Source: Zhengitettix transpicula (lineage: Eukaryota > Arthropoda > Insecta > Orthoptera > Tetrigidae). From it: DNA of 64,000 nt. Below the pieces are notes generated by a model. That model had not been told where the DNA came from, did not search any database, and saw only the letters and a program-made list of their open reading frames with translations. The stretch spans positions 136,915,600-136,979,599 of the forward strand of contig CM073590.1 in assembly GCA_037074705.1 (NCBI GenBank), read 5' to 3'. Positions 12,196 to 24,397 of the stretch are shown in pieces; the first letter of the stretch is position 1, and each line of letters opens with the position of its first letter. A program made the translations under genes and the position numbers.

Positions 12196-13146
12196 TTCAC
12201 TATAGGACAAAATTTCAAAGTCTGGCAGGATCATTCAGCAATAAGATGGAAAAATCTATCAGTACTTAATGAACTCAAATACATACTACATATAAAAGGG
12301 CATGAAAGAGAAGAATTATAGTGGAGCTGAATGCACGTGGATGATGGAAGAGAGGAGAAATAAATATTATGTTCTACGAATAAAAAGGCCAATCAGATAT
12401 ATTAGGAAAAGCCATAACAATAAAAAATACAACCATATAACAAGACATAATATATTAGGACAATTAAAAAATAACCTTGAAATTAGTAAATTTTGGAATA
12501 AGATCGACAATATTGATACATACTTTGATGACTAATGAGGCAACATGAATTCCCTATGTTAACATGCGTATCAGGAACTTGTATGATGTATTACTCGATT
12601 TTACACAGAATGCATGGAGCGCGAATAAAGATTGAACAAGATATGTAGGGAAATTATAGGAATGATCTGTTAAGGAACAACGTGGAAATTAAAATAAATT
12701 TTTGTAATGGAAATGGGCAAAGTAGTAGATGGGAAATGGAAAATGGAGTAATAAACTTGAACCTATGAGATCGTAAGTAGAAGAAGACGAAGACAAAATG
12801 AGAGTTTATGTAAATACGTATCTTTTATTATTATTAGATATGATATTTATATTGTTTGTCTTATCAGAAAAATGTTAAACTCATATATTTCCAATATAAA
12901 TTTTTATTGTATTCTCATAAGTGTAACAACATTGTTATACAATTCATTTTACTTTGTAAACCCAAAATTCATATTCCTCTGGATACTCAATAACGACGTT
13001 CGATATGTACACATGGTTATGGATACGTTTACATGATTATTATGACGAAAGCTTATTATTACGCAAGTTTATTACTCTCTATGGGCAAATAAATTACCAA
13101 TACATATAGTTATTGTTTTTCTGATTGAAAATACGTTTCAATCAAA
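12196..13146. other. Unassigned DNA with one A-rich open frame
   Basis: A 77-codon plus-strand frame (12302-12535), rich in Lys, Asn, Ile and Tyr, reflects local AT composition. It might be a decayed retroelement piece given the LINE relic just downstream, but no motif supports that. Confidence 0.3.
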
Positions 13147-13353
13147 TTGAAATTGATTATCCAGACAACAAAGCTTTTCTCTAACTCCAATACCTCCCAA
13201 TGTGAATGTGGTGAAGCACAACTTTCAATTATGCATATACTAACCAAATGCAAGATATTTCCTCGAGAACAGAAACATACAAAAATTAAACAATTCATGC
13301 GAAATGCAAGAAAAAGTTCTGCGTTATTTCAAAGTCATGAATTTATTTGTTAA
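13147..13353 (+). pseudogene. LINE reverse-transcriptase C-terminal fragment
   Basis: The 68-codon frame contains CECGEAQLSIMHILTKC, the C-x-C-G ... H-I-L-x-x-C pattern found after the polymerase domain in Jockey-like and related insect LINE ORF2 proteins. In those families it forms a zinc-binding-like knuckle near the C-terminus. No YADD catalytic box or endonuclease is visible upstream, so this is an isolated, truncated relic. The match rests on a single motif, but that motif is distinctive. Confidence 0.5.
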
Positions 13354-14529
13354 ACTATGAGCAGTTATTTCATATCAACTATTATATCATGTACTAGTCT
13401 ATAAGGAAAAACATTGTAAAAGTAAGCTTCACATAACCAGATAGTCGCTAATTACCAATGTTATAGAAACAACTTAAAATTTTAAAAAAAATAAAAAAAA
13501 CTTTATCCACTACTCCATACGGAAGTATGAAACTAAGTTAATATTTGTAATACAATACAAATTGATAAAAATTCGAATCGTCAATAGACTCTCTCAGTGT
13601 CTTTAAAATTATTATTTGCCCGAGCGTGGTTTATATCTTTAGATATACACGTATTTCTAATAGGATTCGTTCATATAAATATCAATCACATCCCATAAAA
13701 CTCTACCAAGAAAAAACTGTCGTTATTCCAAACAATTTAATTAAATAATTCATTTACAAATTAATACATTACTGTGTGACGATATTTCAAGAAATAATGC
13801 AAGTAATTTGGTTTTCCTATTCATAAATTTGATGAATAAAACATTACATGTAGGTTTTAGTTAATTCGAAGCTTTTAGGGTTTTAAACAAATGGTGTATT
13901 CCGTTTAATGGTATTAGGACACAATCTTATTTTAAAGACAAAAATTATTCACTTATTTAATTACCCATTGAAACGGAAACTTTTTATAATTAAAAAGAAT
14001 ATTAATCATAAATCTTTTTATTTAACAGCGCTTGTCTTGAATAATAAATAATTTTAGAACTTATAAATATAATAGGTAAAAATTATGATTAATAAAAATT
14101 TTCTTAGTTATAAAAATGGCTTCATAATGAATGGTTAAACACGATAAATTAAAATATCAATTTCACATATTTTTACTTGGAGCAATATTCTTTCAAAGGA
14201 AAGACTGGAACATGCAAGCATTTGTTTTCTTATTGTCTGCCTTAGACGATGTAACTATTGTAACAAATGCTCATTTCAGAGTTAAATTGTTAATTCTTTG
14301 TAAACTACCCAATTAGAGTCTCAAAAATTGATTTCTTGTAAACTTAATTATTTTGGTAGATAAATTTAGTTTTAATGAACTTCTTTTGCAGAGGAGGCTA
14401 ATTAATATTCGAATTTAGAAATTGAGTGAAATGAAAATTGGATTATTTTGGGAGAAACTATTTTTTTCATAAACAATAATTGTTGAATACTCTTGTGCAA
14501 ACTGTGTTTTGAATGTTACATACGGGAAG
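13354..14529. other. AT-rich DNA, nothing recognised
   Basis: No repeat or coding signal recognised. Confidence 0.5.
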
Positions 14530-14586
14530 AAGTAAAGACTACCAAAGAAAGAGGCTAAAAGAAGTAGTAATGAATTATATATATTC

Positions 14587-14587
<1 letters not shown>

Positions 14588-14617
<30 letters not shown>

Positions 14618-15034
14618 GGGCAACAGGCTACATGAGGGTGATCCACATTGGGCAACTCCCCTTTAATAGCATAGGAAGGGATTAGAAAGGGAGGATGCGG
14701 AAGGGTAGATGAAGGTAGTCAAGGGTTACTAGCGCCCCCGGGCTATGGTTTAAGGATCCTACCCGGCATTCGCCTAAAGAAATGCAGGGAAAACCCTAGA
14801 AAAACCTGCATCAGGTAGGTCGGGCATTGGGTACTTGTCCCACGCCCTTCCGATAGCGGGAGAGGAGTTTGCTGTGGGGACGCAGCATTCCCTTCTCCGT
14901 GCCTCGACCAGTTTAGGAGGCCGACTATTTCAATGGGAATAGCGGACAACTCTTACCGTATTCCCAAGGTCTGCGACCCCGGAACATACACCTCTGAAAT
15001 CAGGCCGAGGTGCCTCGGCTTGTGGGAACCTTAG
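14588..15034 (-). mobile_element. Family A SINE-like element, copy 3, nested in PLE arm
   Basis: Reads in reverse from a TTA-repeat tail (14588-14618) through GGGCAACAGGCTACATGAGG to GCCTCGGCTTGTGGGAACC, so the tail in element orientation is (TAA)n and not pure A. It interrupts the left arm of the surrounding inverted repeat: the sequences on either side are contiguous or nearly so in the right arm. The insertion is therefore younger than the PLE arm. The 5' hairpin segment is absent. Confidence 0.85.
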
Positions 15035-15149
15035 ATATCACGATTAGTAAGTCCACCTAAATTTATAGGTTTTATTCAGCCAAATTTTTCTGAAATTTTT
15101 TATTTAATCATTGATTGTTTTGTTTCGTTTTGTTGTGTTAAATTTCAAC

Positions 15150-15189
15150 CTGAAGAGGTCTCAAAGTTAGCGACGAAACGCAGTTCAAT
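15150..15189 (+). ncRNA. Hammerhead-ribozyme-like core (PLE tip)
   Basis: CTGAAGA, one G, a hairpin region ending GCGAC, then GAAACGCAGTT. This is the order of a hammerhead core: CUGANGA, stem II, GAAA, very short stem III, UH. Stem II is partly decayed here (GTCTC opposite GCGAC), whereas a related copy at 58000 still has GTCGC. Stem I is not obvious and one base separates CUGANGA from stem II, so activity is doubtful. Confidence 0.4.
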
Positions 15190-15589
15190 TTTACAAAAGT
15201 AAATATATTTTTTTATGACTTCAAATTGGCTGTTGTTTATATATGAATTAGTAATTACTGAATTGATAATCAAGTGAGTAATGATTTTAATTATCCGAAT
15301 GAAGTAAAAAAAAAATATAACTACAAAAAAATTATAATAGGTTGGACGAATTTGAATTTAACTCAACTGATAAACAATCTTAAAGACAAGATAATGGCAG
15401 AAGTGTATACTGAATTAGTATATAAACAACTATGTTATGAAATAATATGTCAATTCTTAACTAAAAAATAAAAAAAGGTGTACTTGCAGAAAGAGGCCTT
15501 TATTGAATATGGAGAATCGTTGTGTAAAATGAAATCTTGTGAATGCTAGAAGTATTTAAAATGTAATGTAATAATCATTATTAGTTTCT

Positions 15590-15990
15590 TACGTACCCTA
15601 GCCTATTTCAATTGGAAACTTAGATAAGAAGAGCCAGACCAATCGGAAGGGGATTCAGAATCCTATTTCCCCTATTACGAGCCTCGCACTGCATCACTCG
15701 GTCTCCTAATTGACTGATGTAGTTTCAAAGCTTTCTCATGCTTCCCAGCGACATAAGCGTAGCGGGTGCAATTACAAAGGCTTAACAAACCCTTTCCTCA
15801 CGGCCGACGTGATACGCCTTTTTGTTATTTTCATAGCGGCGCGGAAGTCAGGTCCCTTACAAAGTACTTATCTTTATTGCAAGGAAAGAAAGGCGGAGGA
15901 AAGAAAACTGACAAAATGAAGATACGCAAGTCTTGGCCCTTTAGTCTTTTGCAGCGACCTTAGGCAAGTCAGGAAAATAATTGCGTCCTA
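15590..15990. other. GC-richer block inside inverted arms
   Basis: A stretch with more G+C and CpG than its flanks lies between the two inverted PLE-type arms. Overlapping frames of 65-69 residues show no domain. It may be unique host DNA that the arms happen to bracket, or captured cargo; nothing in the sequence separates the two. Confidence 0.3.
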
Positions 15991-16727
15991 GTCGTTAAGG
16001 TAGTTAATATCGAAACCGTGCGGAGGTTGTGAATCTCATGAAAAAATTTAATATTAAATTTGGATTCAGCAGTAGAAAGTGGTTGCAAATAAGATAATAA
16101 ATCAATGAATTATACTACACAGACAAAGAGGTCTGGTACAAATATTTCGTTTCGGCTTAACGAGCGATATGGGTAATAAATATTTCCCTTAACTATTTAT
16201 AATAAAGAAACTTTTACATCTTCTTATGAGTCTTGCAGAGTATTTTGGGCGTTTACAGAAACTGATTATTCTAACACTTGGTCATTCAAAATTTAGAGTT
16301 TTATTTCTTATTAATTCAAACCTTTTACAGCTCTATATACCTAAAAGGTTGTGTAAATAAAATATATTCAACGTTAAATTATATTCTCTACTCCTTCGCA
16401 ACAAAGTAGTACCTTGTATTAAACAGTTGATTTACTTTTAATCAAAAGTTGTAGTACGAACGTTACGGATGAAATACTTATAATTTGTAGAACACATTTG
16501 ATCAGTATTAATGAAAAATAGTCTCTAAACTGCCTTATTATATTTCATTACTAGCTGTTCTCCCGTCCTTCAGACGGAAAAAAAACATTTTGCACTATTA
16601 GTGGAAAATGACCAGAAGTCGTAGTGTATTTTTAAAGATTAGTAATTACAATACACTAAAATATATAACGTTTTATCCATTAATTGTAGGTCCTATTAAG
16701 GTAAATTAAGTAATTACAAATTCATAT

Positions 16728-17003
16728 ATAAACAACAGCCAATTTGAAGTCAGAAGAAAATATATTTACTTTTGTAAAATTGAACTGCGTTTCGTCGCTA
16801 ACTTTGAGACCTCTTCAGGTTGAAATTTAACACAACAAAACAAAACAAAACAATTACAATGATTAAAATACAAAATTTCAGAAACATTTGGCTGAATAAA
16901 ACCTATATATTTAGGTGGACTTACTAATTGTGATATTCCACCTAATTTTATATACATAAATATATATTTTATGACTTCAAATTGGCTGTTGCTTATTTAT
17001 AAG
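16728..17003 (-). mobile_element. Short PLE-tip inverted-repeat element
   Basis: Bounded by ATAAACAACAGCCAATTTGA on the left and its near reverse complement (TTCAAATTGGCTGTTGCTTA) on the right, about 275 bp apart. Between them is the PLE tip with a run of (CAAAA) units at 16830-16853. It forms part of the larger inverted structure 14530-17085. Ends of this type recur at 57324-58048. Confidence 0.65.
16780..16818 (-). ncRNA. Hammerhead-ribozyme-like core (PLE tip)
   Basis: The reverse strand reads CTGAAGA then GGTCTCAAAGTTAGCGAC then GAAACGCAGTT, identical by eye to the plus-strand copy at 15150. The two cores face each other across the 14.5-17.1 kb inverted structure. Confidence 0.4.
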
Positions 17004-17390
17004 TTCTCTCAGGAGTCAGAATATATATATCATTCATTACTAATTCTTTTAGCCTCTTTCTTTGGAAGTCTTTACCTCGTCAGTTATAAATATATGAAAA
17101 ATAAAAAAACAATATAAGGTTGAAACTAAAACAAATTAATAAATGAAGTATTACATGTTTTCTATATTATTAAACATATATTTTGTTTATTTGAATAAAA
17201 CTATAATACCATTTGTATCTTTTCCTCTATTTTTTAAAAAAGGTACCTTTCAAATAAATATTTGTTTCCGTCTATACTATTGATAAGATAAAGTTAGGGA
17301 ATATTTTTCTTTTCTTCATCGCGTTTCTTAAAACTGATTGTTCCAAGTGTCAAGTTTTAAATTTGATATTTTTATTACAACTTGTCTCCA

Positions 17391-17614
17391 ACAATATTAT
17401 ATTCTCTTCCCTGGGCTGGACATCAAAGACTTTGTTTACCTTCTTAAACATGTCCCTTAAGGAGAAAGTAAAATAGGTAGAATGAATTTTAAGTTTTACA
17501 TTACAATATTATATTCTCTTCCCTGGACTGGACATCAAAGACTTTGTTTACCTGCTTAAACATGTCCCTTAAGGAGAAAGTAAAATAGGTAGAATGAATT
17601 TTAAGTTTTACATT
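17391..17614 (+). repeat. Tandem duplication, 2 x 112 bp
   Basis: ACAATATTATATTCTCTTCC starts both at 17391 and at 17503. I count two substitutions between the units (CTGGGCTGG versus CTGGACTGG, and CCTTCTT versus CCTGCTT). A much more diverged single relative lies at about 31085-31200, so the unit also belongs to a dispersed family. Confidence 0.92.
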
Positions 17615-19839
17615 ACTTCAAAACCTTAAAACATAATAAAATACTTAGGCAGCTTACGAAATCATATTTTTATAGAGTAGGGGAAATTTGTATCAAATGT
17701 GGATTTCGGTCAGCCGGTACCCTTATTGGTGCTCAACAAAATGAAGTAAGCGGATTTACTAGTGGTGACGTTTATCTTGCGATATGCAAATCAACTTGGC
17801 GTCAGTGATAATACAAGTCCGTTCCCATTGTAACTAGCTCGTTGCTTGGAGCTGTGTAAATAATAGATATTGCGCTTATAGTAATATTATTCCCAGGCTT
17901 AACACGTAAACATTGGCAATTGTGAAATAGATATTCCAAATGTCACAGAACCTGTCAAAGTGGGTTGTTTTTGTGCGCACATAATTTTGACGCAAAAAAA
18001 TACTGGCTCAATAAAGACTATTATGTAACAACGATTGTATCGAGATTTGAAACCTAATAAAAAATTAAATTCAAAACCAAATTTTATCTTCCATATTCAA
18101 TTTTCTATTTCAATTTTCATATGTTATTAAGTTTCTATAAATTATCTAAGAATCCAATTTTAAATATTTATTTAATAATTTAATAGTATGAAAATACAAT
18201 ACATTATATGAACAATTTTGATATTATGTTAAATTAAATGTAAACCCATTACGTTCACAGAAATTAATCTCCCATAGTATCTCCAAGTAGTCTTCAACTT
18301 TGTACGGAAATTACATAGACTGATAGCCATGCGAAAATCCTTTTTCAAACTATATTTAGGCCTGTGCGATTGAAGAATGTTGAGGTTTGATGTTCATAGC
18401 AATAAAATTATTCACCTTTTTTATAGTTACGCTCACGTTCTCAAATTATACGTTTTTCCATTATAGTATTTTACACTCTTTGCTTCAATATGTAAATAAT
18501 GTAAATAATAATTTTAATTAATAAATAAATAATTTAACCTTGTCTACTAATTTTGGATACTTTTTGTTATGTTCTTGATGGTATTCTCACTCTTTTTGCG
18601 AATTATTACTAGTAAAAATATTATTACATTTCTTTTTATGATATTTAAAAAATACTCGTTTCTATCTATGAGTTGTATGATATCTGAAAATGTACGCCTG
18701 CAATACATTTGTAAATTATAGTCCATAATGGTGCTCAAAGTTAATTAAATAGTTCTAAATGGATTTTATATCAATTAGTAAAATAAACTAGAAAACTTGG
18801 TTGGTAAAATTAAGATTGTTACATTTTTGTTCGAATTTCAACTATTTTTTCTGGCATTTATATATACAAAAGTGTCTATATCAATCTAAAATTCACAGAT
18901 TTCTAGTCAAAATTATAACTTTAATTGCAATGTTAACCTGAACTTAAAGTTGTGTGCACAATCGTGAGAAGATGACAAAGGCTGTTGATCTACTTCAGAT
19001 GCGTTGTACCATAAATTGACCTTATCACAGCTTCCATTTGCCATGGCTCCTAATTCCAAGTCTCGGCTTGGTGAAATTAATTTCTCAAGCCAGATTTATC
19101 TGGGGGTGTGAAGTTTGAATGCTTCAAATCCTATTGCCCTTGTCAAAATTATCACCACTTACGTCTCGTCTCTGATCTCGTTTAAGATTCTATAATGAGA
19201 AACATCGGTTATTATGACACAGTCAATTCGTATTAGAAATTGACGAAATTTCCATCGTAAAAGTTGCTTCTTCTTGTCTCTGGTGCAGGTGAAATTCTGA
19301 GAAGTGCCAAAACAACATAGTTGTAAATAAAGTCGGCGATGGACCAGGAAATTTAGATTTTGCCAGCTGTCAATTCCAGACGAAATAGTCGTACATCCTC
19401 TTCTCATAATTTCTTTCAGGCCTAAAATAATGAATAAAATTTAAACTAGGAGAAAACGGCCAACAGTCAGAATATTTATTTAGAAACATTAAAAGTTACA
19501 AATATTAACTGATTTAAAATCCATGTAACGATTTTTCCGTTTGTTTAGCACCCCTTTCAGACGTTATAACATTAAAAAAAAAAGTTTTAAATGTTTACAT
19601 TTGAATAAATAATTAAAGTGAAAATATTTATAACTCTTCTATCAACTTCCATTGCCTCAAAAAAACTGTTGGCTATTTTTTATTGATTTAAATTTAATGT
19701 AAGTCCGATATAGTTCTAATTTTAATTTACTGAATAAAATATCTGTGAGCTGTAAATATCATCATTTTGGCTGTCGATAAAATAAAACGTGATATAATAT
19801 ATTGTAATGAATAAATTATCTAAGTGGAGTTAATTGGGG
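17615..19839. other. AT-rich DNA, nothing recognised
   Basis: No gene or repeat recognised. A minus-strand 82-codon frame at 19159-19407 has no motif I can name. Confidence 0.45.
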
Positions 19840-20001
19840 CTAAGGCTGAGGAAGAATCGACACTGTGACCAGGTGTCACTCATGAATTCTGAATGTATCC
19901 TGTAAAATGACAGTCTGGCAGTCGTCTCGGTACGGCAAGGCCCTCAATGGGCTGTCCAGCCAAGGGTTAGTAAGAAGAGGAATTTATTTATTTATTTATT
20001 A
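19840..20001 (+). mobile_element. Possible LINE/SINE 3' end with TTTA tail
   Basis: A GC-richer segment ends GGCAAGGCCCTCAATGGGCT ... AAGGGTTAGTAAGAAGAGG and is followed at once by (ATTT)n. A short unique-looking segment abutting a simple tail is the usual look of a 5'-truncated retroposon, but I find no second copy in this window. Confidence 0.3.
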
Positions 20002-21084
20002 ACTCGTTTTTCTCATGTGAATGTTTTAAATAGAGGTTTATGCCATTGGATATGTCGTAACTGAAACAGAAGCCATTTTCTTTCACGAATAACTTTAATT
20101 GAAAGTGAGCGGCACTAAAACTGATAGTTTAAATTAAAATAGATCAATTATTGTGACTATTTTATTTTTTATCCAGATGAGTGGATTGAAAGTAAGCCAG
20201 TCGAACGGCAAAAGGCAGAGTGATTTGATCAGAGAGAGTGATTTTTAAATCTGTGTTTGGAGATTAAGTTGACCGAACTGAGCCTGTCATACTGCTTGTG
20301 CAAGTTTAGCACAAAAAGATTGGAGTTGTTTCGGGTGCGAGCAGTCTTCCAATTTTCCCTTTTCGTGAGGAAAATTGCTGGGAGCCGAGAGAGAACATTG
20401 GATCGAGCAGACAACTACATGTGGAGGAGTTTTGGAAGTTAAATATCGACAGAAAGGCATCCCAGGATCCAAAATGATGATGAACAGTGCCGTGACAATA
20501 ATCTAATACGAAACGCAATCAGAACAGCGCACGAAAACTATATTTACATTGTATTCAAGTAAATTTCCGCCTAAAAGCCTCCGTTTAAGACAGAAGCCCA
20601 TTAAAAATCTAAGATTATGATTTTCATTTCATATATTCATTTCAAAACTATTAAAGTCAGATGTTAATGTTGTTCGTTTTTATTTGAAAATATTATTGAA
20701 GATATATTATTTTATCTTTAATAATATTACAGTTTCTTTCTATTATTCATAAAAATTAAATTAATTACTGGTCCCAGACCTTTAATTCCGAATATGATAG
20801 TTAAACTAATATATATGTATATATACTCAAAATATATAAGTATTGCTGGAAACGTCTAATACTAATAATAATAATATAATTCATCACACCAGCTTGGAGA
20901 GAAAAAAAATTCTAACACACATATTACGAAGAAAACGAGGAAGTTACTGCATTTGATCTAGGTTTAATGTTTTAATTGTTTCGAGTCAATATATTTCACC
21001 CGTAGGCGTGTGATCCTATATATGTGCTCGTATAAATTATATTAACACATACAACAAAGTAACACGAAAACTCATTGGATAATC
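20002..21084. other. Unassigned DNA
   Basis: Several overlapping 60-70-residue frames at 20229-20518 occupy both strands, which is the pattern of chance openness and not of a gene. No repeat recognised. Confidence 0.45.
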
Positions 21085-21540
21085 ATATACGCGCGGAGTA
21101 AGGTTCTCCCCTAAATGGCCCTTCCTCACATTGCGCTTATTATTCTACGGAAGAACGCTAATGACACTTTCACCCCGGTTCGTCAGTAATTATCCACAGG
21201 CATTATCTCCTAACACAACAATGGGGAGGGGGCTCATGCCTTCCTCCCCAACACAGGCGCCGTGATTATATCCGCAAAAACAGCGGCGGCAAACGCTCTT
21301 CATTAGCGGAATATTTATGAGCAGACAAGCCGACTAAATTACAGTCGTCGCCTCCACTGGTACGAAACTGCGGGGTAGAGTTAGAGGATTTTCATATCTC
21401 ACAACCGGCCACATGTGTATTTGATTGGTGGTTCGGATTGCTGGAGTGTAACGTGTTACGCCTGGGACGCGCTATCACACAAAATGCCTTAATGCCGTAA
21501 TTACTTTTGTGCATGTTTGCCGTACACGCAGCCTTGTTCC
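21085..21540. other. GC-rich, CpG-containing unique block
   Basis: The longest non-repetitive GC-richer stretch of the left half. CpGs are not depleted. It holds homeodomain-like cores (CAGTAATTATCC, GGCATTATC, ATTTATGAGC) and a CCAAT-like GATTGG. No frame is convincing. Best reading is a regulatory or otherwise conserved non-coding element of a neighbouring gene; this is inference from composition only. Confidence 0.4.
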
Positions 21541-22189
21541 CAATTATTCGTAGATTTATGGTGCAATATTTTCATTGCGTTAGTAGGAACTTATTTTTCA
21601 TTTCGCATTACTTTCATTATTTTACGGGGGAAAAATTCAATTGAGGTCGAAAATGAATAATTGTGCTGATTTATCTTTATGTGAGAATGGTCCATATGGA
21701 GCAATTATCAAATGTTAACTTAATAAATACTGGCCAATAAGATCAATTGAAAAACTGTTTTTAATGATTGAATTGATTGTTATTGATTTTTGTTAATTAG
21801 AAATCACAACAGAATACATATTTCCTAAATTTCAATTACGTCTTATAAATTTTGGGAGGTTTTGATAAATGGTCTATGTCACTTTCAGAATCCTCAATAT
21901 CTATGGTCTTTCTTGATTTATTTGGTTTCGTCCTACCCGTATTTAATATTCATAATTACTTCAGATTATCGTGCAATGATCGTCTCAACATATTCAAAAG
22001 TATCTCTTGCATCATATAAAAAAGTTAAGCACATTTAATGATTTTATACGCATGATAACAGCATAAAGTCAATTAAATTTAAGTGTTAATAAATTAATAA
22101 CATTACGTGTGGCCAAGTTATTTTATTAAATAGATGTATTGAATACTACATTTAATAGCATAAAATTTAAAAGGAACTTTTTATTAAAT

Positions 22190-22227
22190 ACACTACGTTT
22201 CATCCTTAATGTTTGGAACTTCTTCAG
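22190..22227 (-). ncRNA. Hammerhead-like core relic
   Basis: The reverse strand reads CTGAAGAAGTTCC, a spacer, then AAGGATGAAACGTAGTG. Stem II is imperfect (GTTCC against GGAT). The flanks (AGGATATTTACAAACC) differ from other PLE tips here, so this is a separate family or an older copy. Confidence 0.35.
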
Positions 22228-22435
22228 GATATTTACAAACCAATATTTTGAAAATATATTAAAAAATTAATGATAAAATAATATTGAAAAATTGTATAAA
22301 GATTCCTTGGAATTTTGAAAGTATATTTTCAAATTTGATCTACACTTCATACAATTATACATTATACAACAACTGAATAGATTCTAAAAAAATAGGGAAT
22401 ATTATTTTAATATTTATTAAAAAGTCCTATTTACA

Positions 22436-22650
22436 TTTTATATTTATTTATTCATATTGCATCATATTCTAAGGTCATTAGCGACTTTATACTGTGCTAC
22501 ATTTCTTTGAGGGGGAACTAACGAGTTGGGGTTTCTCAATATGGAAACAAACCCACACAACATCCATGCCCTAGCCCGGATTCAAACCAGGGACCTCTGC
22601 GCTGCGAAGCAGTCACGCTCACCTCTACACCACAGGAGGACGGCTTCTCC
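22436..22650 (-). mobile_element. tRNA-derived SINE
   Basis: On the reverse strand: an A-box-like GGTGTAGAGGTGAGCGTGAC, a B box GGTTTGAATCC (complement of 22578-22588), then GCATGGATGTTGTGTGGG, CGCTAATGACCTTAGA and an AATAAATAAATA tail. The order and words match the plus-strand SINE at 9563-9765, with enough differences to indicate an independent, older insertion. Confidence 0.82.
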
Positions 22651-24084
22651 TTATATTAAACGTGATACTCAAAATATTCATTTAATAAAATTGTTTCTGA
22701 CTTGATTGACCTCACTTCGTCGTATTACATATGAAGCAACTTTTCATTGTCATTGTCAAATTGTTTTAATGTACATACTCTTAACTTTAAACTCCAAGTT
22801 TTTAGAACTGATAACAAAGTTGTCAAACTTTTAATGTCAATTTAAATGTCTCTAATTTGCAATTAAACACTTATTTTTCATGAGTTAATTAATGCTTTCA
22901 ATGCTCCAAAGGTTTTCATCTACTTTCTGTTTCAATCTCATTAAGTCGTTCGTTGCAAAAGAATTATTATAAATATTCCCAGCACGAATTTTAAATCAAT
23001 AAATTATAAAAATTAATTACAGGAAATAAAGAGTAATGTTTTGTAGTTCTTGTTCAATAACAGGAAACGGAGCAGGTGAAATGAAGCAAGAAATTATAAC
23101 ACGGATCTTTTACATCGTTAGAAAGATCATATGAAGTATATTCAGATTTTATTACATTAGTCCTCTACTGACAACATAGGAAAAAGCAAATACACCATTA
23201 TATATAAATATTTCAATCATCCATATATCAGAAAAATGACACGAAAAATTCGTAAATCTGAAAATAAAAAATATATAAAGACTTTTATAACTATAGGTAT
23301 ATAGAAAATAGAAAATTTAAAAATAAGAAAAATGTAAGTAAGAAATACATAAATATTTACATAACTCCTTAAGTCTTATACTTTAAAATATTCACAATTA
23401 TATAAAATTATAAATAATGTGGAATTAAAATGTGTTTCATTTATCAAATGTTATTGTTATTATTATTACTCTTAACAAGCAATTCCGATGTACAGGTAAT
23501 TGAACCTTGAAGTAATAAGGACAAACTAACTCAGTACACAAATTCTCTGTTGTCATTCGATCAATGTTATAGGTGACAGAACAGTCCACCTTCTTTGGAT
23601 TTGTGATAAGTTTGCGACAGGTCAGATACGAAATAAACTTCTTTCAAATAATTAATAAAGTTCTGTATTTTATATCATTTTAATGTAATATTACAACTTT
23701 ATGCATAATTAGTACGATATCCTAATATATATGTATCAGAGCTACGATAACAAATATTATAAACTGAAGATCGCATAACTGAATTTATATTCTTATAGTA
23801 ATCATATTCGTATGATAGTGAATACATATTTTTCCTCATTATCCAGTCCCGTAGATCTACTAGTTTCATCATTTTCAAATTTTCTCCGGTCCCTAGAATG
23901 AGTCCCAATGTTAATGTCTTCCGAGGATAACTGGATCAATTGAGTCTTCAGTACTTTTAGCGATATTTTGGCATTAAATAATGGCTTATTAGTTCACGGA
24001 TAAATAATTTTTAAAACTATGATCTGTTAAACTAATCTGATAATAAATATCAAAATATCAGAAAACAAGTACTTAATTAAATAC
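22651..24084. other. AT-rich DNA, nothing recognised
   Basis: No repeat or coding signal recognised. Confidence 0.5.
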
Positions 24085-24220
24085 CACGTAACGTTTTTGG
24101 AATCCTTGTTGGTTTCGCCAGGTGATTAAAAAAAACCAATAGCCGTGAGAACGACACATTGCACAAAGTCGAACTGAAAAGCAAAGCACAAACGCCCCGA
24201 CAATGGTTAAGCAAAGAGGG
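24085..24220 (-). mobile_element. PLE terminal repeat, decayed
   Basis: Minus-strand version of the tip found at 27780-27960 and 47751-48049: AATACCACGTAACGTTTTTGG, then TCCTTGTTGGTTTCGCCAGGTG. The CTGACGA and GAAACGTT words are mutated. It sits directly downstream, in element sense, of the endonuclease relic at 24224-24397, the order expected of a PLE 3' end. Confidence 0.65.
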
Positions 24221-24223
24221 ATC

Positions 24224-24397
24224 TTAGCAAATTTTGAGCTTCATAGTATCAGTTTTTATGTTAACTTCAGTTACGTTAAATTTAATTTGAAGCATTTCTC
24301 ATATAATTCTGGAGTAGTACCTGGTGGAAACATCTAAAATTTTAGGATTTTGCCAATGAAATAAATGTTTCGAACTGATAATTTTGTTGACTGCAGA
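24224..24397 (-). pseudogene. PLE GIY-YIG endonuclease C-terminal relic
   Basis: The reverse strand encodes SAVNKIISSKHLFHWQN, then PKILDVSTRYYSRII, one in-frame stop, then EMLQIKFNVTEVNIKTDTMK. This matches the C-terminal part of Penelope-like proteins, where an invariant Glu (in the S-E-M-L-like stretch) contributes to the GIY-YIG active site. The parallel relic at 25650-26463 has nearly the same residues, which supports the frame. The polymerase and the GIY-YIG head are missing. Non-functional because of the stop and truncation. Confidence 0.72.

Larger units (their letters stand above)
14530..17085. mobile_element. Inverted pair of PLE-type terminal repeats with 1.5-kb centre
   Basis: Two copies of one repeat face each other. 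The left arm is 14530-14588 plus 15035-15250, split by a family A insertion. The right arm is 16728-16940 plus 17022-17085. Shared words in inverted order include AAAGAAAGAGGCTAAAAGAA at the outer edges, TTAGTAAGTCCACCTAAAT, TTGGCTGAATAAAACCTATA and CAACAGCCAATTTGAAGTCA. Both arms carry the hammerhead-like core. Penelope-like elements typically end in such 'pseudo-LTRs', often inverted, which is why I assign them here. The centre shows no reverse transcriptase and includes a GC-richer block (15590-15990) whose origin I do not know. Confidence 0.65.

Noticed and set aside
19159..19407. 82-residue minus-strand frame
   Set aside because: Cys- and Arg-rich by chance; there is no metal-binding spacing and no neighbouring signal.
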